A stretch of 39,368 nucleotides of DNA from positions 1 through 39,368 of the forward strand of contig PLLM01000083.1 of the NCBI GenBank assembly GCA_003141275.1. Reading direction: 5' to 3'. The position numbers and the translations under genes were made by a program. Below, piece by piece: positions 14,021 through 21,974 of the stretch. The number at the start of each line of letters is the position of its first letter. Position 1 is the first letter of the stretch. The notes under the pieces are model-generated. The model was not told the DNA's origin, did no database searches, and saw nothing but the letters and a program-made list of their open reading frames with translations. Source of the DNA: Phycisphaerales bacterium. GTDB lineage: Bacteria > Planctomycetota > Phycisphaerae > Sedimentisphaerales > Anaerobacaceae.

Positions 14021-15907
14021 ATGGCAGAAAGATGCTGGCGGATGGATTCCCAAGGCGGTGAAGACAAAAAAGAGCTAATCAGGTTTGCAATTTTCTGTAT
14101 TTTAGTTTGCGCAATATGGTGCGTGTTTTATGCGATTCGGATCGCGCCGGAGCTGGCAGACCCAGACTGCTATTTGCGATTGAACCGTGTGCAGAACCTG
14201 TACGAGGGCGGCGGGTGGTATCAGACAATACTTTCTCGCAGTAATGCCCCATACGGCGAAAGCTTACATTGGACCCGTCCGTTCGATGTCCTGCTGCTGG
14301 CCGGGGCACTGCCGGCGACGGCTTTTGTCGATTTCAGAACGGCTCTTTTCTGGTGGGGGGTAATAATCAGTCCTGTTTTACTTGTCACTATGCTGCTGAC
14401 GATGCTATGGGCCGCAAGGCCGCTCCTGAGCAGGCAGGGACCATTTCTACTGGGAATCCTGCTTTTTTTCCAGATGGGGATAATGGCCTATTGTCAGCCG
14501 GGCAGACCCGACCAGCATAGTTTGCTGATTTTATTGTTCGCTGTGCTGTTTGGTTTTGGCCTGCGTCTTGTTTCGGGGCCGGCGAACCGCTTGTGTTGTT
14601 GCGCCGCCGGCGCTGTTGGCGGCCTGTCGATGTGGGCGGGTTTGGAGCTGATATTAGTTGTCTTTGTGATAGCAGCGATACTCGGTTTGCTGTGGATTTG
14701 GGAGAACGGCGATTTTGCAGGAAAGAGCGCATATTACAGTATCTGGCTTTTTGTCGCTGTGGGGATTAGTTTGCTGGTGGAGCGTGGGTGGAATAATCTG
14801 GCTGCCCAGGAATTTGACAGGTTGTCTGTAGTTCATTGGAGCATGTGCGGTTTCATTGCGGGGTTTTGGATTATTGTCGGTTTGATAAGCCGTTTTTCGG
14901 AAGTTTTTGGACGCCGAACCGTACGGCTGATATTTGCGGCGGCAGGAGCGGGGCTGACCGCAATTTGTGTGTTGTTTTTGTTTCCAAAGATAAGTCAGAG
15001 TGTCGCATTAAGCTTTATGTTTCCGAAGTTCTTTGGCGGGCAGGTCTCCGACGTTGACCCGCGCATAATCAAGATATGGTACGAAAGAATAAGTGAGCTG
15101 CAGCATATGTTTTCGAGAGGAGCGCCGATTGGGATGTCGGTTCAGTTTGCAGGGACGGTCCTTGTAGGCGCTGGTTTCCTTGTGTATCTGTTTCGGAGCG
15201 GCGGAAGCCGGAATAAAAGAGGATGGGGGTACGTGCTGGTTTTATCGCTTGTTTATATTCCGCTTTCGATTTACCGGATAAGATGGACTGGTTACGCTCA
15301 GCTTCTTCTTATGTTCCCCATGGCGGAGATGATGGACAGGGCGTTAAAAAGAATAGAAGGGCAGAAGCCGGGGGCGATGAGAGTGCTGAAGAATGTTTCG
15401 ACAGTATTGGCATTTTCCGCAACGTTTTTTGTTCTGGGTCTGGCGGCGGCATGGGCTACCGGAAACGACCAGACAAAGGAACAGGGCAAAGAAGTTTCAA
15501 TAGTGAAAATATGCCGGTACTTAAATGAAGACAAGAAATGGCGAGGCAGAAGCGTGCGAATACTGACGGGTACTAATTTCGGTCCTGAAATTCTCTATCG
15601 CACGAGGCACGAAACGATTGGCTCGCCTTATCATCGTAACTGGAGAGGAATACTTGATACTTACGATATTATGGAAGCAGGTACCGATGATGCGGCACAC
15701 GAATTGATAAACAATCGCGGGATTGAATTGATTCTGCTGTGTTTAAATTCACCTGAATTCGGCGATTACGAAAAACCGGCGGGGGAAACGAAATTCTATC
15801 AGAGACTGTTTCATAACGAATGTCCAAACTGGCTAAAGGCGGTGGAACTGCCGACTGAACTGTCAGCTTCTTTTAAGTTATTTGAAGTGACAAACAAGAG
15901 TGATTGA
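14021..15907 (+). CDS. Large polytopic membrane protein, GT-C/STT3-like glycosyltransferase candidate
   Basis: The product is 628 residues with about 11-13 hydrophobic segments, a soluble first loop and a soluble C-terminal region (from about 490). The first loop after the first membrane segment contains APELADPDCYLRLNRV, with acidic residues placed like the metal-binding motif of STT3/PglB and other GT-C enzymes, then PYGESLHWTRPFD. The tail has ETIGSPYHRNWRGILDTY, a pattern I associate with bacterial STT3-like proteins. The canonical WWDYG motif was not found, so oligosaccharyl transferase activity is not shown. Such proteins usually transfer sugars from polyprenyl carriers at the outer face of the inner membrane. 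The start at 14021 has only a weak GAGAA upstream; a Met at codon 9 is an alternative. It stands alone between the synthase and Tad regions. Confidence 0.6.
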   Translation: MAERCWRMDSQGGEDKKELIRFAIFCILVCAIWCVFYAIRIAPELADPDCYLRLNRVQNLYEGGGWYQTILSRSNAPYGESLHWTRPFDVLLLAGALPATAFVDFRTALFWWGVIISPVLLVTMLLTMLWAARPLLSRQGPFLLGILLFFQMGIMAYCQPGRPDQHSLLILLFAVLFGFGLRLVSGPANRLCCCAAGAVGGLSMWAGLELILVVFVIAAILGLLWIWENGDFAGKSAYYSIWLFVAVGISLLVERGWNNLAAQEFDRLSVVHWSMCGFIAGFWIIVGLISRFSEVFGRRTVRLIFAAAGAGLTAICVLFLFPKISQSVALSFMFPKFFGGQVSDVDPRIIKIWYERISELQHMFSRGAPIGMSVQFAGTVLVGAGFLVYLFRSGGSRNKRGWGYVLVLSLVYIPLSIYRIRWTGYAQLLLMFPMAEMMDRALKRIEGQKPGAMRVLKNVSTVLAFSATFFVLGLAAAWATGNDQTKEQGKEVSIVKICRYLNEDKKWRGRSVRILTGTNFGPEILYRTRHETIGSPYHRNWRGILDTYDIMEAGTDDAAHELINNRGIELILLCLNSPEFGDYEKPAGETKFYQRLFHNECPNWLKAVELPTELSASFKLFEVTNKSD

Positions 15908-15955
15908 CTATTGATTATTGGAAGAAAACTGCGGTTTTTTGTGGCACAAATAAGC

Positions 15956-15984
15956 TTGACATTCTATTGTTTTTAGTTTACAAT
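15956..15984 (+). promoter_or_regulatory. Near-consensus sigma-70 promoter for tadE-tadG
   Basis: TTGACA (15956-15961), 17 bp, TACAAT (15979-15984). The predicted start near 15991 gives a leader of about 58 nt before the ATG at 16049, which follows GGGTAGGATAAAT. Confidence 0.75.
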
Positions 15985-16048
15985 ACCAAGTTGCAGGTTG
16001 TTCACAGCTCTCAAACAAATACGTTTCTGAATAGAGGGTAGGATAAAT

Positions 16049-16525
16049 ATGAATAAATCAGAAATTAGGTTGTTTCAAAAAAATCCTGAGAATCAAGCAG
16101 GGGGTTTTCCCGTGAGCGGTTACCGGTCTGCAACCGGGATGACTATGCAGAAAAAAGCCGCTTGCCGACGAGGGTCGGCGGTTGTCGAAACAGCGATAGT
16201 CATTGGAGTGCTGGCGTCACTCATCTTCGGTGGATTGGATTTTGCTTATCAGTTTCACGTGCGTTACGTTATGAACGGTGCGGCACGGGATGCTGTCCGT
16301 TATCTGGCGGTTAAAAATGGAACGCAAGATCAGGCGAGAGCTGCGGCCGTGGAACGATTGAAGGTCATCAATGCCACTTTCACGGTGACTTTCCCGACAC
16401 CGACTTACAACACGGATGTCACGGTTCAAATCAGTGTGCCTCGGAAAACGATTTCGCTGGGCTTATTCCCAGGTTCGCCTGGCGACAACATCACAGTCAA
16501 GGCCACGATGCGACAAGAAGTTTGA
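16049..16525 (+). CDS. tadE: TadE-like minor pseudopilin
   Basis: This 158-residue protein has the TadE pattern: RRGSAVVETAIVIGVLASLIFGGLDFAY (41-68), with Glu47 at about +5 after a Gly/Ser processing region, one hydrophobic segment (about 46-67), and then a short periplasmic domain (NGAARDAVRYLAV … VTVQISVPRKT). TadE-family pseudopilins are processed by the Tad prepilin peptidase and are needed for pilus assembly. The 40-residue stretch before the hydrophobic segment is longer than usual; Met31 is an alternative start that would leave a normal short leader. The gene follows a good promoter and precedes tadG by 30 bp. Confidence 0.82.
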   Translation: MNKSEIRLFQKNPENQAGGFPVSGYRSATGMTMQKKAACRRGSAVVETAIVIGVLASLIFGGLDFAYQFHVRYVMNGAARDAVRYLAVKNGTQDQARAAAVERLKVINATFTVTFPTPTYNTDVTVQISVPRKTISLGLFPGSPGDNITVKATMRQEV

Positions 16526-16555
16526 AAAATCATATTCACGACAGGAGACGATGCG

Positions 16556-17992
16556 ATGACTACCAAAATAGATGTTCGCCGTAAGGGTGTGGTATTCGTA
16601 TTTGTTGCGATGGTGCTTGTTTGCGTGATAGGCATTATAGCATTGGCTTTGGATATTGGATATTTATACAACGTGAAAGCAGATCTTCAGGTCGCGGCGG
16701 ACGCCGCTGCACTGGCCGGGGCCGGCGGCTTGAGCACTGACCAGGATACGGCTCGTGCCCGGGCGATTGCTATTGCGAAGGGAAATTACGCCAACGGCAT
16801 GCCAGTGGTTCTCCAGAATTCCGATATACAACTGGGACTGTGGGATTCGGTGACAGGAGTATTTACGCCGGTTATTTCTCCGACCGACAGGGCCAATGCC
16901 GTCAAAGTTTATGCCAAGCTCACCGGCGTGAATACCATTTTCGCCGGCGTCCTCGGAATCAAATCCGTACCAGTAGTTGGCGCATCGTCGATCGCCGTCT
17001 TCGGCGCAAGGGATATCGTGCTTACGCTCGATTATTCAGGCTCTATGAGCTATGACAGTCAATTTATACATAAACCACAGATGACCCTGGCTGCGGTGGA
17101 AGGTTATCTCAATCAGAGTTGGCAGGATCTCAGCCCTCTTATGCAACATCCGGGGGATCGTCTATATGGTATTCGCCTGCTGCAAAACAAAATTTTAATC
17201 CCATCTTCCCAAAGTAATGCTCAGATTCTCAACACCCTGGGCCTCGGGAATGTCGCCTATCCCTACCCGTCGGGCAGTTGGAACGCATACATCACTTATG
17301 TCAAGACGGATAGCTATGTTAGCCAGGCTGGTTACCAAAACTATTATGGTTATCGGACCCTGCTCAATTATTGGCAATCCCAGCAGGAAATGGCAAGCCA
17401 AACCCCGGATCTTTGGCGAACTCATGAACAGCCAATCACGGCAGTTAAAGATGCTGTGACGCTTTTTCTTGCCTATATGAACGAGCTAAAAACGGACGAC
17501 CGGATAGGCTTGGCTTCGTACACCTACACAGACGGCTACGGGAAACTCGAAGTTCCATTGACGGATGGTACGAATAATTACCAGCTGATTGAAACCACTT
17601 CACGGCAGCGGCAGGCAGGTCACTATTTTGATACTACCAATATTGCCGGCGGTATGGAGAAAGCACTCACCGAATTGCGGACAAACGGCAGGCCCGGAGC
17701 TTTGAGAATGATTGTGCTTCTCACCGACGGGCAGGCGAATTATCCTAACCAATGGACAGCCAAGGATCTCGCTCGGGCCCAGGCCCAACTGGCAGCAAAT
17801 AATAATATTCCAATTATCACAATCTGCCTCGGCGCCGATGCGGATACGGACCTCATGCAGGATATCGCCGACATAACCAAAGGAGCTTGCTTCGTTATCC
17901 CCGGGGGCCATAGCGTGGACGAATATAAAAAACAATTGGATGATATTTTCGCCCGGATTGCGGAACGTCGGCCCCTCAAGCTGGTTAATTGA
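16556..17992 (+). CDS. tadG: TadG-like pilus protein with von Willebrand factor A domain
   Basis: The product has 478 residues. Residues 8-45 carry the TadG/Tad-N pattern RRKGVVFVFVAMVLVCVIGIIALALDIG with ADLQVAADAAALAGA, giving one membrane anchor and an extracytoplasmic body. From about 152 it has a VWA domain with the metal-ion-dependent adhesion site DYSGSMS (Asp159, Ser161, Ser163) and a later MIVLLTDGQANY. A long loop rich in Y, Q and S separates the first strand from the second half of the VWA domain. TadG proteins localise at the cell surface or inner membrane and support pilus function and adhesion. It follows tadE in the same transcript. A gap of 533 bp containing the flp control region follows. 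Confidence 0.88.
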   Translation: MTTKIDVRRKGVVFVFVAMVLVCVIGIIALALDIGYLYNVKADLQVAADAAALAGAGGLSTDQDTARARAIAIAKGNYANGMPVVLQNSDIQLGLWDSVTGVFTPVISPTDRANAVKVYAKLTGVNTIFAGVLGIKSVPVVGASSIAVFGARDIVLTLDYSGSMSYDSQFIHKPQMTLAAVEGYLNQSWQDLSPLMQHPGDRLYGIRLLQNKILIPSSQSNAQILNTLGLGNVAYPYPSGSWNAYITYVKTDSYVSQAGYQNYYGYRTLLNYWQSQQEMASQTPDLWRTHEQPITAVKDAVTLFLAYMNELKTDDRIGLASYTYTDGYGKLEVPLTDGTNNYQLIETTSRQRQAGHYFDTTNIAGGMEKALTELRTNGRPGALRMIVLLTDGQANYPNQWTAKDLARAQAQLAANNNIPIITICLGADADTDLMQDIADITKGACFVIPGGHSVDEYKKQLDDIFARIAERRPLKLVN

Positions 17993-18183
17993 TTGGCAGT
18001 TGGGGCGCCTTCAAAACTGGCAACGGGGCTATAAGCAACTAAGGCCGCGCCGACAAATAAAATCAAATGGCCAATATTAAAATATCCCAGAGTTAATATT
18101 TCCACAATACTATATGTATTACAGAATAATTTGAAAAAGACAAGATATGTTCGGCGGCTTCAACATTTTATCGCCATAATACC

Positions 18184-18205
18184 TGCTTTGCCGGCCGGCC
18201 AAGCA
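18184..18205. repeat. Near-perfect 22-bp palindrome in the tadG-flp gap
   Basis: The arms TGCTT and AAGCA flank a CCGGCCGG core, with one mismatched pair on each side. No T-run follows. It may form the 3' end hairpin of the tadE-tadG message or be a protein-binding palindrome. Confidence 0.45.
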
Positions 18206-18218
18206 GATTGTTATAACA

Positions 18219-18264
18219 CCTTACTATATAACGACTTACAGCCTTATCATATAACGACTTACAG
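18219..18264 (+). repeat. Two tandem 23-bp repeats upstream of the flp promoter
   Basis: 18219-18241 and 18242-18264 are adjacent copies differing at only two neighbouring positions. Both contain ATATAACGACTTACAG. The block lies about 57-102 bp before the predicted flp transcription start, a typical place for activator binding sites or an AT-rich UP-like element. Confidence 0.8.
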
Positions 18265-18285
18265 TAAAAAAAATTAATAATATAT

Positions 18286-18314
18286 TTGACAAAGCTAATC
18301 CTATGTATTATAAT
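18286..18314 (+). promoter_or_regulatory. Perfect-consensus sigma-70 promoter for flp
   Basis: TTGACA (18286-18291), exactly 17 bp, TATAAT (18309-18314). This is a full match to the housekeeping consensus and fits the high demand for major pilin. The predicted start near 18321 leaves a leader of about 205 nt before flp. Confidence 0.88.
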
Positions 18315-18455
18315 CAATAATCAGTAATCGAGTCAGGAAATAGGGATAGGGAGCTCCACTAAATAAAGCTATGGATTGCGAAATGATGCTCTTAATTGTA
18401 CCAGGTAGCTATAAGAGAATCATAAAGTATATTGCTATCAATAGAAATGCGTATA

Positions 18456-18481
18456 AACGGTAAGGAAAGGACCTTGCCGTT
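18456..18481 (+). promoter_or_regulatory. Stem-loop in the flp 5' leader
   Basis: A 10-bp stem (18456-18465 with 18472-18481, one G-U) with a 6-nt loop ends 32 nt before the flp ribosome-binding site. It lacks a T-tract and could stabilise the mRNA or control translation. The rest of 17993-18525 shows no convincing gene. Confidence 0.5.
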
Positions 18482-18525
18482 AAAAATGTCAAAGAAGTAT
18501 TAAAAAATTTTGTGGAGGTTTAGAG

Positions 18526-18687
18526 ATGGAACAGGTAAAAAGATTCATTAGAGACGAGCAGGGCCTTGAGACAGTCGAGTATGCGGTTATTCTCGGGCTT
18601 ATCGTTGTGGCCACAATCACCGTGATCGCCACGTTAAGTAACGCGGTACAAGCCAAATTCACAACGGTTTCGAATGCGCTTAAGTAG
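18526..18687 (+). CDS. flp: Flp-type major pilin
   Basis: A 53-residue pilin precursor. The leader MEQVKRFIRDEQG ends in Gly13, and the mature protein starts LETVEYAVILGLIVVATITV, the diagnostic Flp pattern with Glu at +5 and Tyr at +6 followed by the hydrophobic polymerisation helix. After cleavage by the Tad prepilin peptidase a 40-residue subunit would assemble into the Tad pilus. GGAGG (18514-18518) lies 7 nt before the ATG, an excellent site. The strong promoter and long leader are its own, and the peptidase gene follows 43 bp downstream. Confidence 0.95.
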   Translation: MEQVKRFIRDEQGLETVEYAVILGLIVVATITVIATLSNAVQAKFTTVSNALK

Positions 18688-18730
18688 TAAGTAGCTTATT
18701 TGGTTAAAGGCGTCTTTTTGTGACAGGTGG

Positions 18731-19285
18731 ATGGAACCAACCTTAAAAGACATAATCCAGTGGGGCGTCGTAATCGGCGCCTCACTGATGGTTGCCATAA
18801 TGGATATCAGGACGCGACGGATACCTAATCTGTTATGCGGGCCATTGTTTGTGGCAGGGTTGGTTTGGTCTGCCTGGCACGGCGGCGCCTATGGTTTTGT
18901 AGAAGCGTTGGCAGCGGCAGCGTTGCTGGCGTTTCCGTTTGTGTTGTTGTTTATGCTGGCCGGTGGAGGAGCCGGTGACGCGAAGCTGACCGCTGCTATA
19001 GGCGCCTGGCTCAGTATAAGAGAGGCCGGTATTGCCCTTGCGTGTATATGTATCGCAGGCGGTATTCTCGGAATTATAGTTGCTATTTATAAAAGACGCC
19101 TTAAAATTGTCTTCGCCAGAATGACGCTGCCTCTATGGGATTGGATTATAGCGTTGTTATACCATGTAGGTATTAAACAAGCGATAGAATCCACACGGGC
19201 GATAGAAGGTGAAAAATTGACGGTGCCTTATGGTGTGGCCATATTCGTTGGTGTTTGTGTTGCCGGGGGGATAGTCCTGATATGA
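18731..19285 (+). CDS. cpaA: Tad prepilin peptidase (TadV/CpaA)
   Basis: This 184-residue polytopic aspartic protease has only the A24 catalytic core, as expected for TadV/CpaA. The first catalytic Asp is Asp25 (MDIRTRRIPN) and the second is Asp83 in the GxGD-type motif GGGAGDAKLTAAIGAWL. It should cleave the Flp pilin and the TadE-like pseudopilin. ATG at 18731 follows CAGGTGG closely, so initiation may be modest. It is the second gene of the flp unit; cpaB follows after 94 bp containing a weak hairpin (AACCAAA at 19298 with TTTGGTT at 19317). Confidence 0.92.
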   Translation: MEPTLKDIIQWGVVIGASLMVAIMDIRTRRIPNLLCGPLFVAGLVWSAWHGGAYGFVEALAAAALLAFPFVLLFMLAGGGAGDAKLTAAIGAWLSIREAGIALACICIAGGILGIIVAIYKRRLKIVFARMTLPLWDWIIALLYHVGIKQAIESTRAIEGEKLTVPYGVAIFVGVCVAGGIVLI

Positions 19286-19379
19286 AAAATATAAAAAAAC
19301 CAAATAGTTATACCGCTTTGGTTACAATGACCTAATAGAATAATGGAATAAAATATTCTGCTGAAAGGACAAGTAACGC

Positions 19380-20267
19380 ATGAGATGGGCGATTGTGGTT
19401 CTGATTATCCTTGGGATTCTTGCGGCGTTTTCGGCCTCTTTGCTGGTCAAAGCGCTGCGGTCAGAAAACGAAATGGGCGGCAAAGGAGAAACCAATGCCG
19501 TCATCGCGGCCAAGTCGCTTCCGGCTATGTCCCAGATAACATCGCAGAATATTACTATTAAGAAGGTGCCCAGAAAAGGGCTGTTTGACAATTACTTTTC
19601 CGAGCCGGTCCAGGTAGTCGGAAAGGTATTAGCTGTTCCGGTAATTGAGGGCCAGGTTATATCGAAGAGCTTCCTTATTGGCGAGGGCACCGGCGCCCAG
19701 TTGGCCGCGGTCCTGCAGCCCGGTATGCGGGCCGTTAGCGTTCCTGTCTCAGCAAATTCCATAATGGGCGGCCTGCTGTATCCCGGCTGCCTCGTGGATG
19801 TTATCGCCACCTTCAAATTGCGCTATCAGGATGAACGGGGCCAGGCGATTTCCACAACGCTTCTGCACGGCGTCCAGGTCCTGGCGATTCAGGATGAGTC
19901 CATTGTTTCAAAAATAGACCCCTCGTCCAGGAGCGTCTCCCGCAGTTCGGATGGCCAGGTGACTGTTACGCTTATGGTTGATACCAGGCAGGCCGAGGCA
20001 CTGCAGCTTGCTATGGATAGCGGAAAAATATCGCTCGCTATGCGAAATCCGCTGGACCAGAAAACAGTGGATACCGAAGGTATGGTTTTAAGCCAGGGAC
20101 GTCTCTCAAGTGTAACTGATCCCGCTGCCAAGAGCGAAGAGCAGCTTAATCGCCTCTTCGGCGGCGGAGCCGGTGGAAGAGGTTCGCAATGGCAAATGAC
20201 TGTAATAAGAGGAAGAGAGGTCAAGGAGGAAGCCAGCGGGCTTCCAGTGACCGATGTTGTGCCCTAA
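19380..20267 (+). CDS. cpaB: Tad pilus assembly protein CpaB/RcpC
   Basis: The product is 295 residues. One N-terminal membrane segment (4-25) anchors a periplasmic protein. An SAF domain follows (AVIAAKSLPAMSQITSQNIT … VGKVLAVPVIEGQVI, about 40-95), then the RcpC-type domain (AAVLQPGMRAVSVPVSAN … LLYPGCLVDVIATF, about 109-145), typical of CpaB. CpaB is thought to work with the secretin at the outer membrane or periplasm. The tail from about 255 is Gly/Arg-rich and probably disordered. AAAGGA precedes the ATG. It is followed by the secretin after 52 bp. Confidence 0.9.
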   Translation: MRWAIVVLIILGILAAFSASLLVKALRSENEMGGKGETNAVIAAKSLPAMSQITSQNITIKKVPRKGLFDNYFSEPVQVVGKVLAVPVIEGQVISKSFLIGEGTGAQLAAVLQPGMRAVSVPVSANSIMGGLLYPGCLVDVIATFKLRYQDERGQAISTTLLHGVQVLAIQDESIVSKIDPSSRSVSRSSDGQVTVTLMVDTRQAEALQLAMDSGKISLAMRNPLDQKTVDTEGMVLSQGRLSSVTDPAAKSEEQLNRLFGGGAGGRGSQWQMTVIRGREVKEEASGLPVTDVVP

Positions 20268-20319
20268 GAAGAAACCGTCGCCCGTCGAAATGGACGAGGA
20301 GAGGATTTGAAGGTTAAAA

Positions 20320-21930
20320 ATGATTAGGGGATTGAAAATGAAGATAGGTAAAAAGAGAAGTCACTCGGTTATTTTTAAATGTCTCGGTGTTCTTGTATTC
20401 TGTGCCCTGGTTTATTCACAGGTATTCGCACAAGTCGTTTCCAGCGCCGATGGAGGAGAACAAATTACGATAACGGTGGGGCAGTCCCAGGTGATAGACG
20501 CCAACCGGCCTATCGTTCGTGTCGCGGTAACGGACCCCACTATAGCCAACGTGCAGATACTTACGTCCAAGCAGGTCCTTATGCAGGGCCTGAAAATAGG
20601 TTCGACCGATTTGATTATGTGGGGCAAAGATGAAAACGATATAAGGCAGAGGACCGTTCATGTAACTCTCGATAAGCAGCAGCTTCTTGACCTTTTCCCC
20701 AACTGTGTTCTCGACGTGGATCAGACCGGGGATGTTATGGTCGTTAAAGGGCTTTTGCGAAGCGCAAACCAGTCTGTGCAGCTCAGAGAGTATCTCGAAA
20801 AGTCCCAGATCAAATACGTGGATATGACAAGCTTGGCGGGTATCCAGCAGGTTCAACTGCAGGTTCGTGTCGCAGAAGTAAGCCGCTCGGCTGTTCGCGC
20901 CTTAGGCATAAACGCGATGCAGAGAAGCAACAATTGGTTCTGGGCCACAAGACCCGGCACCGACGCAGGCGGAGCGCTTGTTCCCGGCGCGGGATTTGCT
21001 CCTGGTTCTCCTGGTGGTACTGGCAATTCCGCCCTGGGTAAGCTGGATTTTTCCACTGTTGATTCATTTACTTTGCCCAGCTCACTGACCGCGGTGGTAG
21101 GCATTCCAAGGGCGGACCTGGAAGTGTTCATCCAGGCCCTTGCCGAAAATCAATACCTTAGAATCCTGGCCAATCCCACTCTTGTTGCCCTTAGCGGCGA
21201 AGAAGCCAGCTTCCTTGCAGGCGGAGAGTTCCCGATACCGATAGTTCAAAGCGGTGCCGGCGCAGGCGGCACTTCAATTACGATAGATTACAAAAAATTT
21301 GGCGTTAGTTTGACGTTCCGCCCTACTGTCCTCGGCGACGGGACAATCCGGCTTTATACCCGTCCGGAGGTCAGTGAGCTGAGTTCTGTCGGCTCGGTAA
21401 CCCTTCAGGGCTTCCAGATCCCGGCCATAAGCACTCGCTGGGCCGAGACCACAATTGAGCTCAAAAGCGGCCAGACCTTTGCTATGGCGGGCCTTATGCG
21501 CAGCAAAATTAACGCTATTAGTTCCAGATTCCCCGGTTTGGGTGATTTGCCCATAATCGGGCCTCTTTTCAGCTCGACCCGTTACGCAAAAGACGAGACG
21601 GAAATGGTCGTTATGGTTACTGCCGTGCTTGTCGAGCCGATGAACAATGCGCAGACGCCGCCGCTTCCCGGGTTCCTGCATAAAGAACCGAGCGACTGGG
21701 AGTTTTACATAGGCGGTCGAATTGAGGGGAAAGAACCTGCCAGGATTAACTCCGCCGACGCCGAACGGCTCAAACAGATGGGCCTCGATAAGCTGATGGG
21801 GCCCGGCGCCTGGGATTCTTATGGTAATTCCGCTGCTCCAAGCCAGGCGGAAATGGCTCCCGCTGCCGACAATTCCGGGCAACAGGGACAACTCGAAAAA
21901 CAAGGCGATTCACAGGGTATGACTCTTTAA
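20320..21930 (+). CDS. cpaC: Tad outer-membrane secretin CpaC/RcpA
   Basis: The product is 536 residues with a signal sequence ending about residue 37 (…YSQVFA). Residues 48-115 form the pilus secretin N-domain (ITVGQSQVIDANRPIVRVAV, VLMQGLKIGSTDLIMWG). Residues 120-165 resemble a small BON-like domain. The secretin core runs about 170-440, with RILANPTLVALSGEEASFLAGGE (280-303), GVSLTFRPTVLGDGTIRL and the C-terminal signature FPGLGDLPIIGPLFSS. A Pro/Gln-rich tail follows. It should form the gated outer-membrane channel for the Flp pilus. The Met at codon 7, with AGGGGA upstream, is an equally possible start and gives a neater signal peptide. Confidence 0.94.
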   Translation: MIRGLKMKIGKKRSHSVIFKCLGVLVFCALVYSQVFAQVVSSADGGEQITITVGQSQVIDANRPIVRVAVTDPTIANVQILTSKQVLMQGLKIGSTDLIMWGKDENDIRQRTVHVTLDKQQLLDLFPNCVLDVDQTGDVMVVKGLLRSANQSVQLREYLEKSQIKYVDMTSLAGIQQVQLQVRVAEVSRSAVRALGINAMQRSNNWFWATRPGTDAGGALVPGAGFAPGSPGGTGNSALGKLDFSTVDSFTLPSSLTAVVGIPRADLEVFIQALAENQYLRILANPTLVALSGEEASFLAGGEFPIPIVQSGAGAGGTSITIDYKKFGVSLTFRPTVLGDGTIRLYTRPEVSELSSVGSVTLQGFQIPAISTRWAETTIELKSGQTFAMAGLMRSKINAISSRFPGLGDLPIIGPLFSSTRYAKDETEMVVMVTAVLVEPMNNAQTPPLPGFLHKEPSDWEFYIGGRIEGKEPARINSADAERLKQMGLDKLMGPGAWDSYGNSAAPSQAEMAPAADNSGQQGQLEKQGDSQGMTL

Positions 21931-21974
21931 AGCAAAGTGATTTACTGATAAAGGAAAGTGAGAGAGAAATTTTG

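Noticed and set aside
18371-18463. 30-codon ORF in the flp leader (MDCEMMLLIVPG…).
   Set aside because: The nearest GGGAG is about 18 nt upstream, the composition is unremarkable and it overlaps the stem-loop; probably chance.
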